Source of the DNA: Neckera pumila
Lineage: Eukaryota; Streptophyta; Bryopsida; Hypnales; Neckeraceae
NCBI GenBank assembly: GCA_963969595.1
Contig: OZ018411.1
Coordinates: forward strand, 30,763,445-30,827,444
DNA length: 64,000 bases
Reading direction: 5' to 3'
Shown here: one piece after another, positions 24,186 through 35,025 of the stretch
Layout: the number at the start of each line of letters is the position of its first letter
Position numbering within the stretch: position 1 is the stretch's first letter
Made by a program: the position numbers and the translations under genes
The notes under the pieces: generated by a model
Database searches by the model: none
Told to the model about the DNA's origin: nothing
Seen by the model: only the letters and a program-made list of their open reading frames with translations

Positions 24186-26810
24186 TATCTAATACATTTT
24201 CGACTATTTCAGGGTTCATGCTGGACGGATCGTGCTTAGCGGAGCGCGATGAAATTTACTGAGACGGTATGGTGCTAGTACTAACTTTTCCTTAAATTTC
24301 ACCCAAGATTCCACATGATATCTTGAAATGGTATCCAATTCTTGTACATGTTTCAATGTAACTAATGTTTCTTAGAATTTTTTCATAAATACTCATATGC
24401 TTGAAGGAATTAATTCAACTGTCATAGTCAAATTTTGTGATTTTCTCCATTGATTGACATAGGCAGGATCATTTTTCAGTACGCTGATTTTCGTCTTTTC
24501 ATGTTCCTATTCAGCACAAAGTTTTAGGTGGATATTCCTTGAGTTCGTACTTTAAAGGTCTTTCTCGTGTTTCTTCAGATAGTATCGTCAACTTCTGGAG
24601 AATAAGTTCCTATCTTGGCCAACACCGACTTTGCAAGTGATCGAGGAGATGCACACGAACAACGCAGCTAAGCTTTGAGTGTAGCAAGTGCGATCAACCT
24701 GTTTGGTTGTGAATAGAATCAATTTGGGGAAGTGAGACGTAGAGGCAGACCATCATTCTCTGTGCAGGGAAGCTGCACTTCTAGGAGCTTCTAGTGCAGT
24801 TGTATCCGATAGGAATGACGTTGTGACCACTAATAGCTTCATATTGAAATTCTTAGGCATGGTTTCGGTTGAAGTAAATCTAGCTAATGTTTGGCCTTAT
24901 ATGAAGGCATTGTAATACTTCTTAAAATTGAACTGGCTAAGATGAATCCAGGCCAAGTTCAGATTACGAAAAACCCACAAACCACTATTTCAGTAAAGTC
25001 ACGTTTGGATCCCAAAAGACCAAGCAAATCTTTGTCTTTACTGAGAAGAAGCTTGGCTTTGTATAGACTCTGAAAATTCTACGGTGTTGTTTCTGGTTAC
25101 ATAGAATGGTCAAATTTTTAGATTCATGCTTATTGGGCAACTAAATGATCTAATTCGCAGAGTACAGTAGCTGATGCAGGTAGGTGCTTCTAGGCTAGTA
25201 GGCATAGGGCTGAAGTCCACCGGAACATGTGTACGATATATGATGCCAGAAATTGAGATTAATAGCAAATTATAAATTACTCTGCTAGAAGCTTGCTTAA
25301 GTGGTAGTTCCTCACTAACAAGGGACCCTACTGAATGAAATTGTTAACGAACACATAGCTCCCTTGCTGGAATGGATAATACTTTTATTAAATTTTTTAA
25401 AAATTTAATCATTGGTCATACGTCTGCGCTACAGGCCTGCTAGTAAAATTTTTTTTTACTGGTCGGTAAGAGAATTTAGATATGCTATCAAATCTTAACC
25501 ACTAATTGGTTGAAGCTGTTGACATTCTGCATGCCATGCGGCATGGTGCTAAACCTCAGGACATCATTTATCTTCCTGAAGTTTAACTTTGAGCGATTGG
25601 CTCGAATTGGAATGATGCAGAAGAATTTTTCTTGCAAGCGAAGCTATGACTTAGTCTTCACAGGTAAGATCACCTGTCCCATGATTCTGCCTAGCTTAAG
25701 ATAAACGTACGAGAGCCGGCAGCAGGTTGAGTACCAATGCAACACGCAACCTCTATTCTCGGTGGATGTTAACATACCTTAAATGTGAAATCAATGCTCT
25801 AATCACTCTATAAATCTGAGTTTGCCTACTGATTCAACATATGAAGAGAGGTTGTTCCATTCATATTGTGATAGATAGGTACATCGGTTAATATTAGAAT
25901 TTATAGCTTGAGCACTCATTAATTGTATGGGTTATCGTTGGCATTTTTACCAGGACTACGGTGACTAAAGATCATACATAATCTGATCCATTTTGATGTC
26001 TCAAATAGATTATGTGGATCTCACGTTAAGCTATGGAAGATCTGAGCCGGCTATTTTGTCAAGTATAAGGAGCCCCACTGTGCAGGGCGTGCTTTTTGGC
26101 TGAGCACGAACTGATGATGATTTGCGCAGACCCCACCACTGATTTCCCCTTGTCGCACAGGACAACAGGCGCGCTTCAATAATGAAAATATTCCCACAGA
26201 AGTCACGGGACTTGAATCCGTGCGTGGCAAGTAAGTAGTTTCCTTCAGGTACTATCACCAACAATTGAATTTCAGTTTCACCGAGGCGTCATTGTCGATC
26301 CACTTCAGTGGACAATTTTGACGACATTTCACAGTTAACTTTATAGTAGCGGGCTCAGAGTAGTAGCTGTAATGCGTTTGATGAGTAGAACTTAGACAAG
26401 TTCCCTCTTGGAAAATCGTGCACCATCACTGACCGGGAACGGAACTTACCAGTAGTGGTAGGGATGACGGGATGTGCATCACCAGATGATGTCTTTAGTA
26501 CTAAGTCTACTTAGTTTGCATTCATATATATATATTTTTTTCATTCACCTTCTGTTTCCTAAGACCTCCTCTTGAGTCCCCACCCACCCATGCCGCCGGT
26601 CTGCTCTACCTGCACACTCTTATGAACATGGGCACTACATTCACGAGAATGTTGCCGCCTCTCTTCTTATTTGCAGTTTGTATTCTTCCTCCGATTTTCG
26701 TGCAGCAACTTCTTAGCTTTCGCACAAGCATCCGAGGCGACCGTGTTTTGATTTGATGAGTATCAGATAATGCAATATTCTAGCACTTCCGGGAATAGTC
26801 TAATTCGACG
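24186..26810. other. Single-copy-looking intergenic DNA, no gene seen
   Basis: Base composition is more even than in the transposon beds, and no copies of these sequences were noticed elsewhere in the window. Open frames are short (60-77 codons) with no domain. Part of it is the upstream region of the HMA gene. Confidence 0.5.
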
Positions 26811-26818
26811 TATATATA
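26811..26818 (+). promoter_or_regulatory. TATA box of the HMA gene
   Basis: TATATATA lies about 112 bases before the proposed start codon at 26930 and is followed by a pyrimidine-rich leader (TCCTCTTACTCCCCTCACTC). The spacing suits a plant core promoter. Confidence 0.5.
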
Positions 26819-26929
26819 GAGATCCTCTTACTCCCCTCACTCTAATATCGTTCCGTGTTTTGAGTATTAGGAAGTAATTCTAGTCGTGAAAGTCGACCCG
26901 CTCGATCGTTCCGAGTTTCTCAGAGCGCT

Positions 26930-29900
26930 ATGTCTGACGGTGAGTTTAGAGACGGAGATTTTTTGCAAGTTTGGGTTATGACTATATGACTCGACAATGG
27001 GACGATTTTCTGGCCGAGCCATTCAGTGGTCGGGAGAATTGGCAAATCCAGAAATGGTCTTCATGTCGAAATTGAGTTGACTCTTGTTGCAGTTGTGCCG
27101 TTTGAAATTTAGTTGGAATGCTTCTGGATTGAGGATATTTCGTGAATGTAAGCTAGTAATTGTCCTTTCAGAAGTGGCGATTTGCTCAAGTAACAAAAGC
27201 ATGTAACTTGGTCAGATTCAGTAGTGGCTCTGTAGTTCTTGCTCCAGATTTAGTTCATCTTCCAGGAAATTATTAAGTTTTCAAGCAATCAGCGTCTCAA
27301 TCCTGTTGCTACTGGAGGCTTGTGGTTGATTCAGCTGGAGATTGGATATTGGAAGCTGCTCATGCAGTTGGAATCTTCTTCAACCTAGAGAATAAAAAGA
27401 AATCGAGTTTGTCATCCCAAATAACTGAGGTCTATCTTTTCCCTCTACTTGAGTTCTTGCTTGCTTGCGTAGACAGCAATGTGTTTGGTGTTTTGGAGGC
27501 TTCAGTCTAGCTTTCAAGAGCTCAGAACTGGATATAACTGAGCATTGAAATCAAGGCTTTCGACTGAAAATCTGTGATTGCATTCAAAACACACAGCTAA
27601 TTGGGGTCAACAGCTTCAAGCTGCTGATTTCCCTGAGAGGTAAAAATTACTTAAGCACGAATCAGTAGATAGCACATCGAGCGTATAAGATATGGTGCGC
27701 TTCTCGTTGTTGAGAAACAGAGTCCACCCTCCACAAGAGATCTTTTTATCTCCCATTCGTGTTGTGCAGCTATGGAGGTGGGCTCTGAACAAACGGATTC
27801 TTAGTTCACGCCGGTTTGTGCAAAGAACTCCGGTTCTTTCTCTCTCTCTTGTTGTACTGTACTTGAGAGGAGATGATAAGAACATTAACAATTGGGGTGT
27901 CCTGAGAATGCTCATCAGGCCGGCCGGCACTTGTTCCAATGCGTACTGGGCTTAAGCCACCCGATAACCGAGTCCAACTTTTCTATCTTCTTGTGAGAGA
28001 CCATGCCTAGTTTGACCGCCGCTAACGTTTCATTAGACTTAGTATTAGCCCTAGTCTTGGCATGTTTGGGCCACAGGAATGCGCTCCTAAGTACGCATTT
28101 TTTAATTCAACATAAAAGACATTTCAGGACATCGTATCGTCTCAAACTCTCAATGCATCTGACTCTTTCCTACAGGACTGCAAGGGAGATGTTTGTACTG
28201 GAACATCAATCAGTTGCTGGAATAGTAGTACGTCTTAACTGAATTTTAGCAGGCGTATTTATCATTAGGTTTCCTGATTTTGTCATTAAATTTATTTTTT
28301 CATTAGACTCTCTACAAAACACTCTAATACAATATTCACTAAACGATTACCATGTTTGAACATATAATTTATTCAGTTATTGGTAAAGTCCAATATTCAG
28401 TCCGGGAAATTAAATATGTCTCTTATTACTTCGGGTTTTTAATTAGCATACTCAATAGCTTGAGGATTGTCCTAAGACGTTTCCTCGTTCATTCGCATTC
28501 TAGGTCAACATGGGATCAGTGCAGCACATGATACTGATTATACTGCCTCTATTTGGCAATGTAAGTGTCAAATTGAACTGGACTGTTGTTCAATGTCAAT
28601 GTGTTGAATCGTTCTCAGACGGTGCAGATGAAGGGCTTCTACTAAGAGCACTCCAAATAATTCCTTGTTGCCCATCCGCAAGAAGTATTCATAGTACAAC
28701 TGAAAGACAAGGTTTCCATTTTTTTCAGGTCGTGGAATTGAGTGTGGTCATGCATTGTGAAGGGTGTGCTGGAAGTGTGAGAAAAACCCTAAAAAAAATT
28801 CCCGGTATTTTGGTCCTTTCCCAGACTTTTGCTCATTCGATGAAGTGTTTGATAAGTTTTCAATAAAAGTGTTCGATAAAGTGGAGCAGCAAGCGTGAGT
28901 TGTTTGTGTGAAGATCCTCTGAGTGTTCAGATCTTTCGTAATTAGCAAATACCTTTGACACTCATAAATGGAAATGACACTCCATATGATAGTACGGATT
29001 GGAAATTGGTTGATAATAGAATTTTTGTGCAGGCTTGATCATTTTGTATTGCTATACCCGCTCTATTTTACTCACCAACAGGCTGCTTATAATTCTGGAA
29101 CTCTGCCCAAGCTCTAGCATTCGCTAATGAGATTGGAAATATAGTACAGTGTACACAGGATTGAGAAGCCTGATTGTGGCACGTATTTATTATGTGCAGG
29201 TGTTCTTTCTTGCACAGTAGATTTTGAAACACAGAGAGCAACTGTAGTGGGAAATGTGGATCGAATTGATGTATTGCGCCGTGTTCACAAGTCCGGAAAG
29301 TTAGCAAGTTTGATTCCTAAGCCGCCACCACCCCCACCCCCGGAGCCACCCAAGGAAGAGCCGAAGGAGGAGCCAAAGGCCGAAGAGAAGAAAGAGGAAC
29401 CGAAGAAAGAGGAGGAAAAGAAAGAAGAACCCAAGCCCGAGGAGAAGAAAGAAGAAAAGAAGGAAGAGCCGAAGGCTGAGGAGACGAAAGAAGAAAAGAA
29501 GGAAGAGCCGAAGGCTGAGGAGAAGAAGGAAGAGGCCAAAGCTGAAGAAAAGAAAGAAGAACCCAAGGAGGTTTGTTCTCTTTCGCCATTTATGCCGGAG
29601 TTCATGACTCAAAGTCTGTACAAATGAGAAATCGTTGCACAACATCCTCTCTCAATCATGTGATGCACAAGCCAAATTTCTCTACGTTTCAGTCCCTAAG
29701 TTTCAATACTTGCTTCTATCGAGTCAGTGCGCAGAAGCCACATCAATCGATGAAAACAGGTTCACCTACAGGGCATGAAGTGGGATAGACCATGTTGACC
29801 AGAAAGCATAGTTCGAGGGCAGCAACATGAATTATGAGCGGATTGAACGTCGCAATAGTAAGCAGCAAGTGGATTACCTCATCGATTTCATAAATTGGGC

Positions 29901-30174
29901 TTAAGAATTAGTCAAAATGTATGCCATTTGTCAGGAAGCTAAGGCAGAGGAGAAGAAAGAAGAAACTAAGGAGGAAAAGAAAGAAGAAAAGGCAGAGGAG
30001 AAAAAGGACGAAGGAAAAGCGGAGGAAAAGAAAGAGGAAGCAAAACCAGAGGAGAAGAAGGAAGAGGCCAAACCTGAAGAGCCTCCCAAGCCCAAGCCAT
30101 GGACTCCCGACTTCATCCAGGCACCCTTCTACACTCTCACCTACCCATCTAATTACTACACCAAGGCTCCTTGA
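26930..30174 (+). CDS. HMA-domain protein with Lys/Glu-rich tail
   Basis: Secure exons are 28729-28804, 29200-29570 and 29935-30174; they join in frame to 228 residues. The HMA domain shows the metal site MHCEGC, then SVRKTLKKIPG (split by an intron at the G) and TVDFETQRATVVGNVDRIDVLRRVHKSGK, the usual fold order. Such proteins bind Cu, Zn or Cd ions for trafficking or detoxification. After it come a run of seven prolines and about 125 residues of PKEE/AEEKKEE repeats, ending PWTPDFIQAPFYTLTYPSNYYTKAP. There is no C-terminal CaaX box, so it is an HPP rather than an isoprenylated HIPP. The N terminus is uncertain. A likely first exon is ATGTCTGACG at 26930-26939 before GTGAGT, in phase 1. An eight-base exon at 27770-27777 (CTATGGAG, between GTGCAG and GTGGGC) would restore the phase and give MSDAMEVVELS. 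Confidence 0.8.
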
Positions 30175-31018
30175 TCCCATCTGACTTTCAGAACATTTAT
30201 ACAGCACAGTTAGATCGTCTCGAAGCGTCTATTAAGCTTAACTTTCCGTAGTTTATGAGCAAGCGTACTTGAAAATCTTCATGTAGCGCTACGGTTGTAG
30301 AGAATGATGGGAAGTCTTGTTATCCATCAGTTGGTCTCATGATCTGTGTCCAGAGGGACCCTGGCTCTAGTAGCTCAGAAAAATATACTTTTTGCTGGCA
30401 TATGTTCTTTACTATCTCCTCCAGTCTCGGTGATAAAGTTCTCAGCAGTCCTGTTTGTTAACTTCGGCTATGCTCTTTGACCTGAGATGGCACTGCGTCA
30501 GAGACATGCCATGAGCGCACTCACAGCTTCAAAGATTGGTCCTTCTCAGCCTGAATGGAGGGGGCACATACCTGGCATGGCCAGCTTCGCAACTAAAACC
30601 AAAAAATTCGAGGGTCTCAGAATTGAATCAAACAAGCGATGTGAACATGGTGAGAAACAATCTAGGTTCTGAGATGCACATCCCAACACTCGGGTACGAG
30701 TCAAATGCTAAAACAGACGCTACAAGTGACGCCCAATTCGGCCTGTGTGTCTGCACAGAGACTTTCAGTCCTGGTACAGACCGTGTCAAGCATCGAGAAA
30801 TCAACGAAACTTACATCGGAATAATATATCCTGCCGGACGCCAATATTGATGAATCACGAAACTTATTACATTGGTATGTCGGAGAAGCATGCATACGGT
30901 ATTGCTAATTCACAGCCTTTGGACCACAGCCCTCTATGCGTCAATGGACGGACCTGTTGTTTTTTAATTCCTTCATCTCTGGTGTATGTCGCTAGCTCTC
31001 GTTCAGGAGCGTTGGTCG
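30175..31018. other. Convergent 3' flanks of the HMA and lectin-kinase genes
   Basis: No gene is recognised. Open frames here are short, and those past about 30870 overlap the end of the receptor-kinase gene in other frames. Confidence 0.45.
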
Positions 31019-33355
31019 TCACGAGAGGAGTTCCATACCAGGAAATCGCTGTGGCTGAGAGGGATCGGCGGAGTTCAAGCCCACGGATCGATGCCTCGCG
31101 AGTCCCAGGCTGCTGAGAGCGGCGTGATTTTCCACGACTGACTTCTTTGCAGGCAGCTCCGGAGCTGGGGCTCTCCCGATGAGGATTTGCCACACGAATG
31201 CCATGCTGGGATCCGGGTGCGCGCACGCCAGGCCAACGTGCAGCAGCGTTGTCATCTGTTTCTGCGTGTATGTTTGATTCCCCAGATGGTGGTCAACAGT
31301 TCGTCCAACCTCGCCTTCCTCATACCCCCGCCACACGGCGTCCAGCAGCACGCGGTCCTCCTGGGGGCCCTGCCAGTCCAGCGGGAGGCGCCCGCAGGCC
31401 AGTGCCAGCGTGAGAATGCCGAAGCTGAAGACGTCGGACTTCACAGTGGGTTTGCCGGTGAACGGGATCTCCGGCGCCATGTATCCGAGCGTCCCGTCCA
31501 TCACGGTGGACTCCGCCAGTGTGTTGTGATCCACCAGCGACGCGTGGCTGAAGTTGCCCAGGTGAGCATTGCCGGCCGCGTCTAGGAGGACATTACTGGG
31601 CTTCACGTCGCGGTGCAGCACACACTGCTCCCACTCCTCGTGCAGGTACGTCAACCCCGCGGCCACGCCCATGAGGACTCGGTGCCTGTCATCAAAGCTA
31701 AGAAACGCCTCTGCGTCGCTGCTCAAGAGCAGTAGCTTATCCAGGCTCCCCCGGGGCATGTAGTCGTACACCAGATACAGCTTGCTCTTCTCCGGGCATT
31801 TGCACCAGCCCAGCAGCTGCACGAGATTCGGGTGGCGAATGCGCCCGAGCACCTTCGCCTTATTCAAAAACTCACCGCTGATATTGTCGAGCGTGAGCTC
31901 CTTCACGGCCACGAGAGCCCCATTGTCACGCAGCACTCCCATATACACGGGTCGCCTCTCGAGCGTCCCGCCGATCACTTGTTTCTCGCTGAAATTCTTC
32001 GTGGCTTGAGCGAGCTCCTTCAGAGAGAACAGCACGGGTTCGTTGTAGTCTCGCTTGGGCTTCGTCGGCACACAGCACATGGCAACCTTCTCCTCTGCAT
32101 TTCGGTTCACAGGCTCTGCCACCGGCACCGCCACTGACTTGGGCTCCACAGCTTGCTCTGTAATTGGATCCATGCCATTCTTCTCTTTTGTTTTGTTATA
32201 TACCGGCAGATCAATTTCAGCTGGAGATGGCGGCTTCTGCACAGGTGGAGCTTCGACATCGGACGCTTTCACAAGTTTGCTCGCGACAAGAGCAGCAGCG
32301 CCGTTCGCAGACACCGGTCCCGAGTTTGACTTACTCTCAACTACTGCGTATTCTGAGGCGCTCGGCTTCTTTCTGCAGTAGCAACAATAAACGCAGATGA
32401 GCAGGGCGATGATGGCGCTGCCGTCAACTGCTGCTGGAAGCCCGATCACCAAGGCTCTGTAGCTCCCGCAACCATCAAATCGGTAGCACTTGTACGAGAC
32501 GTGAGGTGGTGCTGGCCCTGGCGAGTCTCCTGCTGCGTCGGAGGACGATCGAGAGGTACTGAATCCCCATGAATAAATCTCGGTAGTCTGGTTGCAGATC
32601 GCTCCGTTGCTCCCTGCAAATCCCACGTACATGTAATCCTGGAACACTGGCTGCAGAGACACGTTTTGTATTGTCCATTTTGCAATCGTAGTATTCACAC
32701 TCGTTGCATTCCGGAGATCCACCTGCAAGCTGTCTAGTGTTCCGTTGTACGTGATCTTGGTGAGAAACGTCCCCTTGTTGACGAGGCTGGTGCAATTCGA
32801 AGCAGATGGGCACAAGTTGTACGTGGAGGTGGACTTCACGCTGTTGAGATCCACTCCCATGTGCGAACCGCTGGGATCGCCAAAATCTATGTCCAGGAAA
32901 GTGTCGAACTCCACTGCAAAAAGGGAATTTGTTCGTGCCCCATCATTCGTTGCAGTTGTTAGCCCATGGTACTCCCCACTCTGCCCAACCGAGCGGTTGT
33001 CCGGCCCAATTTGAAAAGCGAAACCGCCACATCCTGTAGTGAGACTGGCATTGCCCAGATTGTTAATGGCAAATGTGAAGTTCGTGGAGAAAGAAGCAAA
33101 AGAGCGCGTGCTGGCTTCCTTGAACTGCACTGGGGTGGAATACACGGCTCGACCCACAGTTGCCACATCGGTCATGGAGTTCAGCACCAGTCTCGGTGGT
33201 CCTGTCGTGTTGATAATTGATGCATCGTCCAAGAGGCTCACAACGGGTAAAGCGGAACTGAAGTTGGCAAAGTTCCATTTCGTGATCTGCCCTTCCACTA
33301 GCGTCGTTGCAGAAAGCAGAACTAAGAGCAAGATGCTCCATCCACATGACCACAT
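31019..33355 (-). CDS. L-type lectin receptor-like (pseudo)kinase
   Basis: A single intronless frame of 778 residues, typical of L-type lectin receptor kinases at the plasma membrane. In order: signal peptide 1-22; legume-lectin domain about 24-266 with FAVEFDTFLDIDFGDPSGSHMGVDLNSV near 146-173 and WGFSTS at 263-268; transmembrane segment about 302-327; juxtamembrane linker; kinase domain about 454-727. The kinase keeps VAVK (Lys485), HRDVKPSN (Asp583) and an APE motif (628-630). However, DFG is NFS (601-603; AAC at 31555-31553), the glycine loop is reduced to IGGTLERRPVYMG, and the helix-C glutamate position reads NKAK. Loss of the metal-binding Asp argues for little or no catalysis, so signalling may rely on partners. 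The rest of the frame is undamaged, so this is not a simple pseudogene. The start is chosen by the signal peptide. Confidence 0.9.
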   Translation of the reverse strand: MWSCGWSILLLVLLSATTLVEGQITKWNFANFSSALPVVSLLDDASIINTTGPPRLVLNSMTDVATVGRAVYSTPVQFKEASTRSFASFSTNFTFAINNLGNASLTTGCGGFAFQIGPDNRSVGQSGEYHGLTTATNDGARTNSLFAVEFDTFLDIDFGDPSGSHMGVDLNSVKSTSTYNLCPSASNCTSLVNKGTFLTKITYNGTLDSLQVDLRNATSVNTTIAKWTIQNVSLQPVFQDYMYVGFAGSNGAICNQTTEIYSWGFSTSRSSSDAAGDSPGPAPPHVSYKCYRFDGCGSYRALVIGLPAAVDGSAIIALLICVYCCYCRKKPSASEYAVVESKSNSGPVSANGAAALVASKLVKASDVEAPPVQKPPSPAEIDLPVYNKTKEKNGMDPITEQAVEPKSVAVPVAEPVNRNAEEKVAMCCVPTKPKRDYNEPVLFSLKELAQATKNFSEKQVIGGTLERRPVYMGVLRDNGALVAVKELTLDNISGEFLNKAKVLGRIRHPNLVQLLGWCKCPEKSKLYLVYDYMPRGSLDKLLLLSSDAEAFLSFDDRHRVLMGVAAGLTYLHEEWEQCVLHRDVKPSNVLLDAAGNAHLGNFSHASLVDHNTLAESTVMDGTLGYMAPEIPFTGKPTVKSDVFSFGILTLALACGRLPLDWQGPQEDRVLLDAVWRGYEEGEVGRTVDHHLGNQTYTQKQMTTLLHVGLACAHPDPSMAFVWQILIGRAPAPELPAKKSVVENHAALSSLGLARHRSVGLNSADPSQPQRFPGMELLS

Positions 33356-33384
33356 GGTTTCGACATATGTACTTCGACCATGTG

Positions 33385-33392
33385 AATATATA
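33385..33392 (-). promoter_or_regulatory. Possible TATA box of the lectin-kinase gene
   Basis: TATATATT on the minus strand ends 29 bases before the ATG. That spacing would leave almost no 5' UTR, so either the leader is very short or the motif is a chance match. Confidence 0.3.
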
Positions 33393-33425
33393 CCGGCTCC
33401 TACACGAGGCTAGGTCTATCATCAA

Positions 33426-33949
33426 CCGATCAAATCATCTGCCTCCTTCGTCTGATGCCCGGTACAGCTTTGGGACGAATTGTGCACTCATACTCCTCGG
33501 CATGAGCAGAGTCGCTCTAATTACTCTGAAGTACCTTCCATCCCCAGTCAGGAGAGCAGAAGTGGTTTGACATGTTTGAATCGGCAAGTCAACTTCAAAA
33601 CCTAGCTCACATCCTCTAGCTCTTGCAACCCAACCCTGGCTTCACAGAAGCTTGAGTACCGACAATATGAGCTTCAGGATAAGGAAACGTAAGGTAAATC
33701 GTTCGAAGCCGCTCGGAATCGTACTCCACACCGATCTCAATCTCGTACGAAGAGCTTGGCTTGATCAAATCATTGAGACTAGTTTAGAAAACAGGGATTT
33801 CAGAATACCTGATTTACCGGAGCATTTACCAACAACTTGACAGCTTGTGCTGGCAACTGACGATTCAAGGGAGAAGGGCGGGGTCCATGATGCGGAAGAG
33901 TTGCCCTGTTGCCCAGAATTTCTCTCTTCCAAAAGCATCAATCAAATAG
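33426..33949. other. Upstream of the lectin kinase, no gene seen
   Basis: Probable promoter DNA of the minus-strand kinase. A 62-codon frame at 33652-33840 shows no domain. Confidence 0.45.
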
Positions 33950-33953
33950 TTAA

Positions 33954-34175
33954 CCCTTGAAGGACGGACCGGTAGCCATGGAAATCATGTATTGTGATTC
34001 CGTGTGACATCATCTACTTTGAAAAAGCCTAATACATTCATTGGAAGTCAAAGAACTGTTGAAGATCTTTCCTTCTTACTCCTAATACCGAGGATGAAAA
34101 GTTGCACTTCTGTCTTGTAGGGAAAGATTCTTTGTCATTCAAAGGACGCAGAACGTCCTCGGCGGCGTTCAAGGG
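33954..34175. mobile_element. 222-bp TTAA-flanked MITE
   Basis: It is flanked by TTAA (33950-33953 and 34176-34179). The ends read CCCTTGAAGGACGG and, on the other strand, CCCTTGAACGCCGCC, so the inverted repeat is eight bases (CCCTTGAA). TTAA duplication and CCC-type ends fit a piggyBac-like MITE. Confidence 0.7.
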
Positions 34176-34179
34176 TTAA

Positions 34180-34840
34180 ATAAGTAACCTTATTGGGAGC
34201 ATGCTTGCCGAAAAACCCTCTTCACCTTTCCTTTTCATGGAAATGACACCGAAGTCAACATTAATTTTGTAGTTACCGCCAAGTAGGTTTTACAGATCAG
34301 CTGGTGCTAATTTGCAGAAGATAGTATATCAGACAGTTGTATCTAAGAGAAGCACGAGTTCACTCATGGCCTAAATTGAGAGCGTTGTATTGGTTCGAGC
34401 GACGGACAGTTGGATTAGAATTTTGAACTGAAAATTGGACTGTTAAACTTTCCGCTGAAGGTAGAGTTGGTGAAACAACGACGAAGAAGAGCCTACGAAA
34501 GATAAGTTAAGCTTTACTAGGGCACTGCGGCACTGCCTGATGGCATGGGTACTACCTTACGTTGCCGTAACGAGGTGCAGACTTTTGTGCCCCGGTGACT
34601 ATAATAAGAAGTTCTACCGCCAGGGAAACCTGGAATGGCTAGAAAAGATGCTGCCTAGTGGGTAGAGATGCTCACTCCCTACCTGGCATTGCACGTCTCA
34701 TCACTCAAAATGGTTGGAGACCGTCAACTCCTACCACCAACGCACCAATTGCTCAGAACTCGGTTGGACTCTGTACTGGACTGTACAGTACAATACAATA
34801 CAAGACTTGTATGATAATGTGTGCAAAAAGTTTTACACAT
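34180..34840. other. Intergenic DNA, no gene seen
   Basis: Ordinary composition. The only open frames are short and have no recognisable domain. Confidence 0.45.
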
Positions 34841-34844
34841 TTAA

Positions 34845-35025
34845 TCCCTAAGAGGCCAAGTGTCTCCTTGGGGGACACTTGGGACTTGGGGCAAGCTCAT
34901 GTGACCTCAATTTTTTACATGATTTTTTGAAATTTTTTTTTGAAATAGGAAATCACATTAGCTTTGCGTGCATATAAATTTCACCAAAATTCGACTTGTA
35001 TTCTAAAAGTTATGAGCATTTGAAT
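34845..35025 (+). mobile_element. Truncated end of a TTAA-flanked element
   Basis: TTAA (34841-34844) is followed by TCCCTAAGAGG and then by a near-perfect hairpin at 34857-34883, the same internal palindrome seen at 4333-4357. The copy fades by about 35025. Confidence 0.65.

Noticed and set aside
26190..26235. tRNA-like T-arm (ACGGGACTTGAATCCGT)
   Set aside because: No acceptor stem, anticodon stem or D-arm could be placed around it on either strand.
28510..28866. 118-codon frame containing the HMA exon with upstream extension
   Set aside because: The part before 28729 has no family similarity, and a pyrimidine-rich acceptor (TTTTTTTCAG) precedes VVELS, so it is read as intron.
29285..30207. 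Ser/Phe- and Leu/Phe-rich minus-strand frames opposite the HMA gene
   Set aside because: They are the antisense of AAGAAGGAGGAA-type Lys/Glu repeats.
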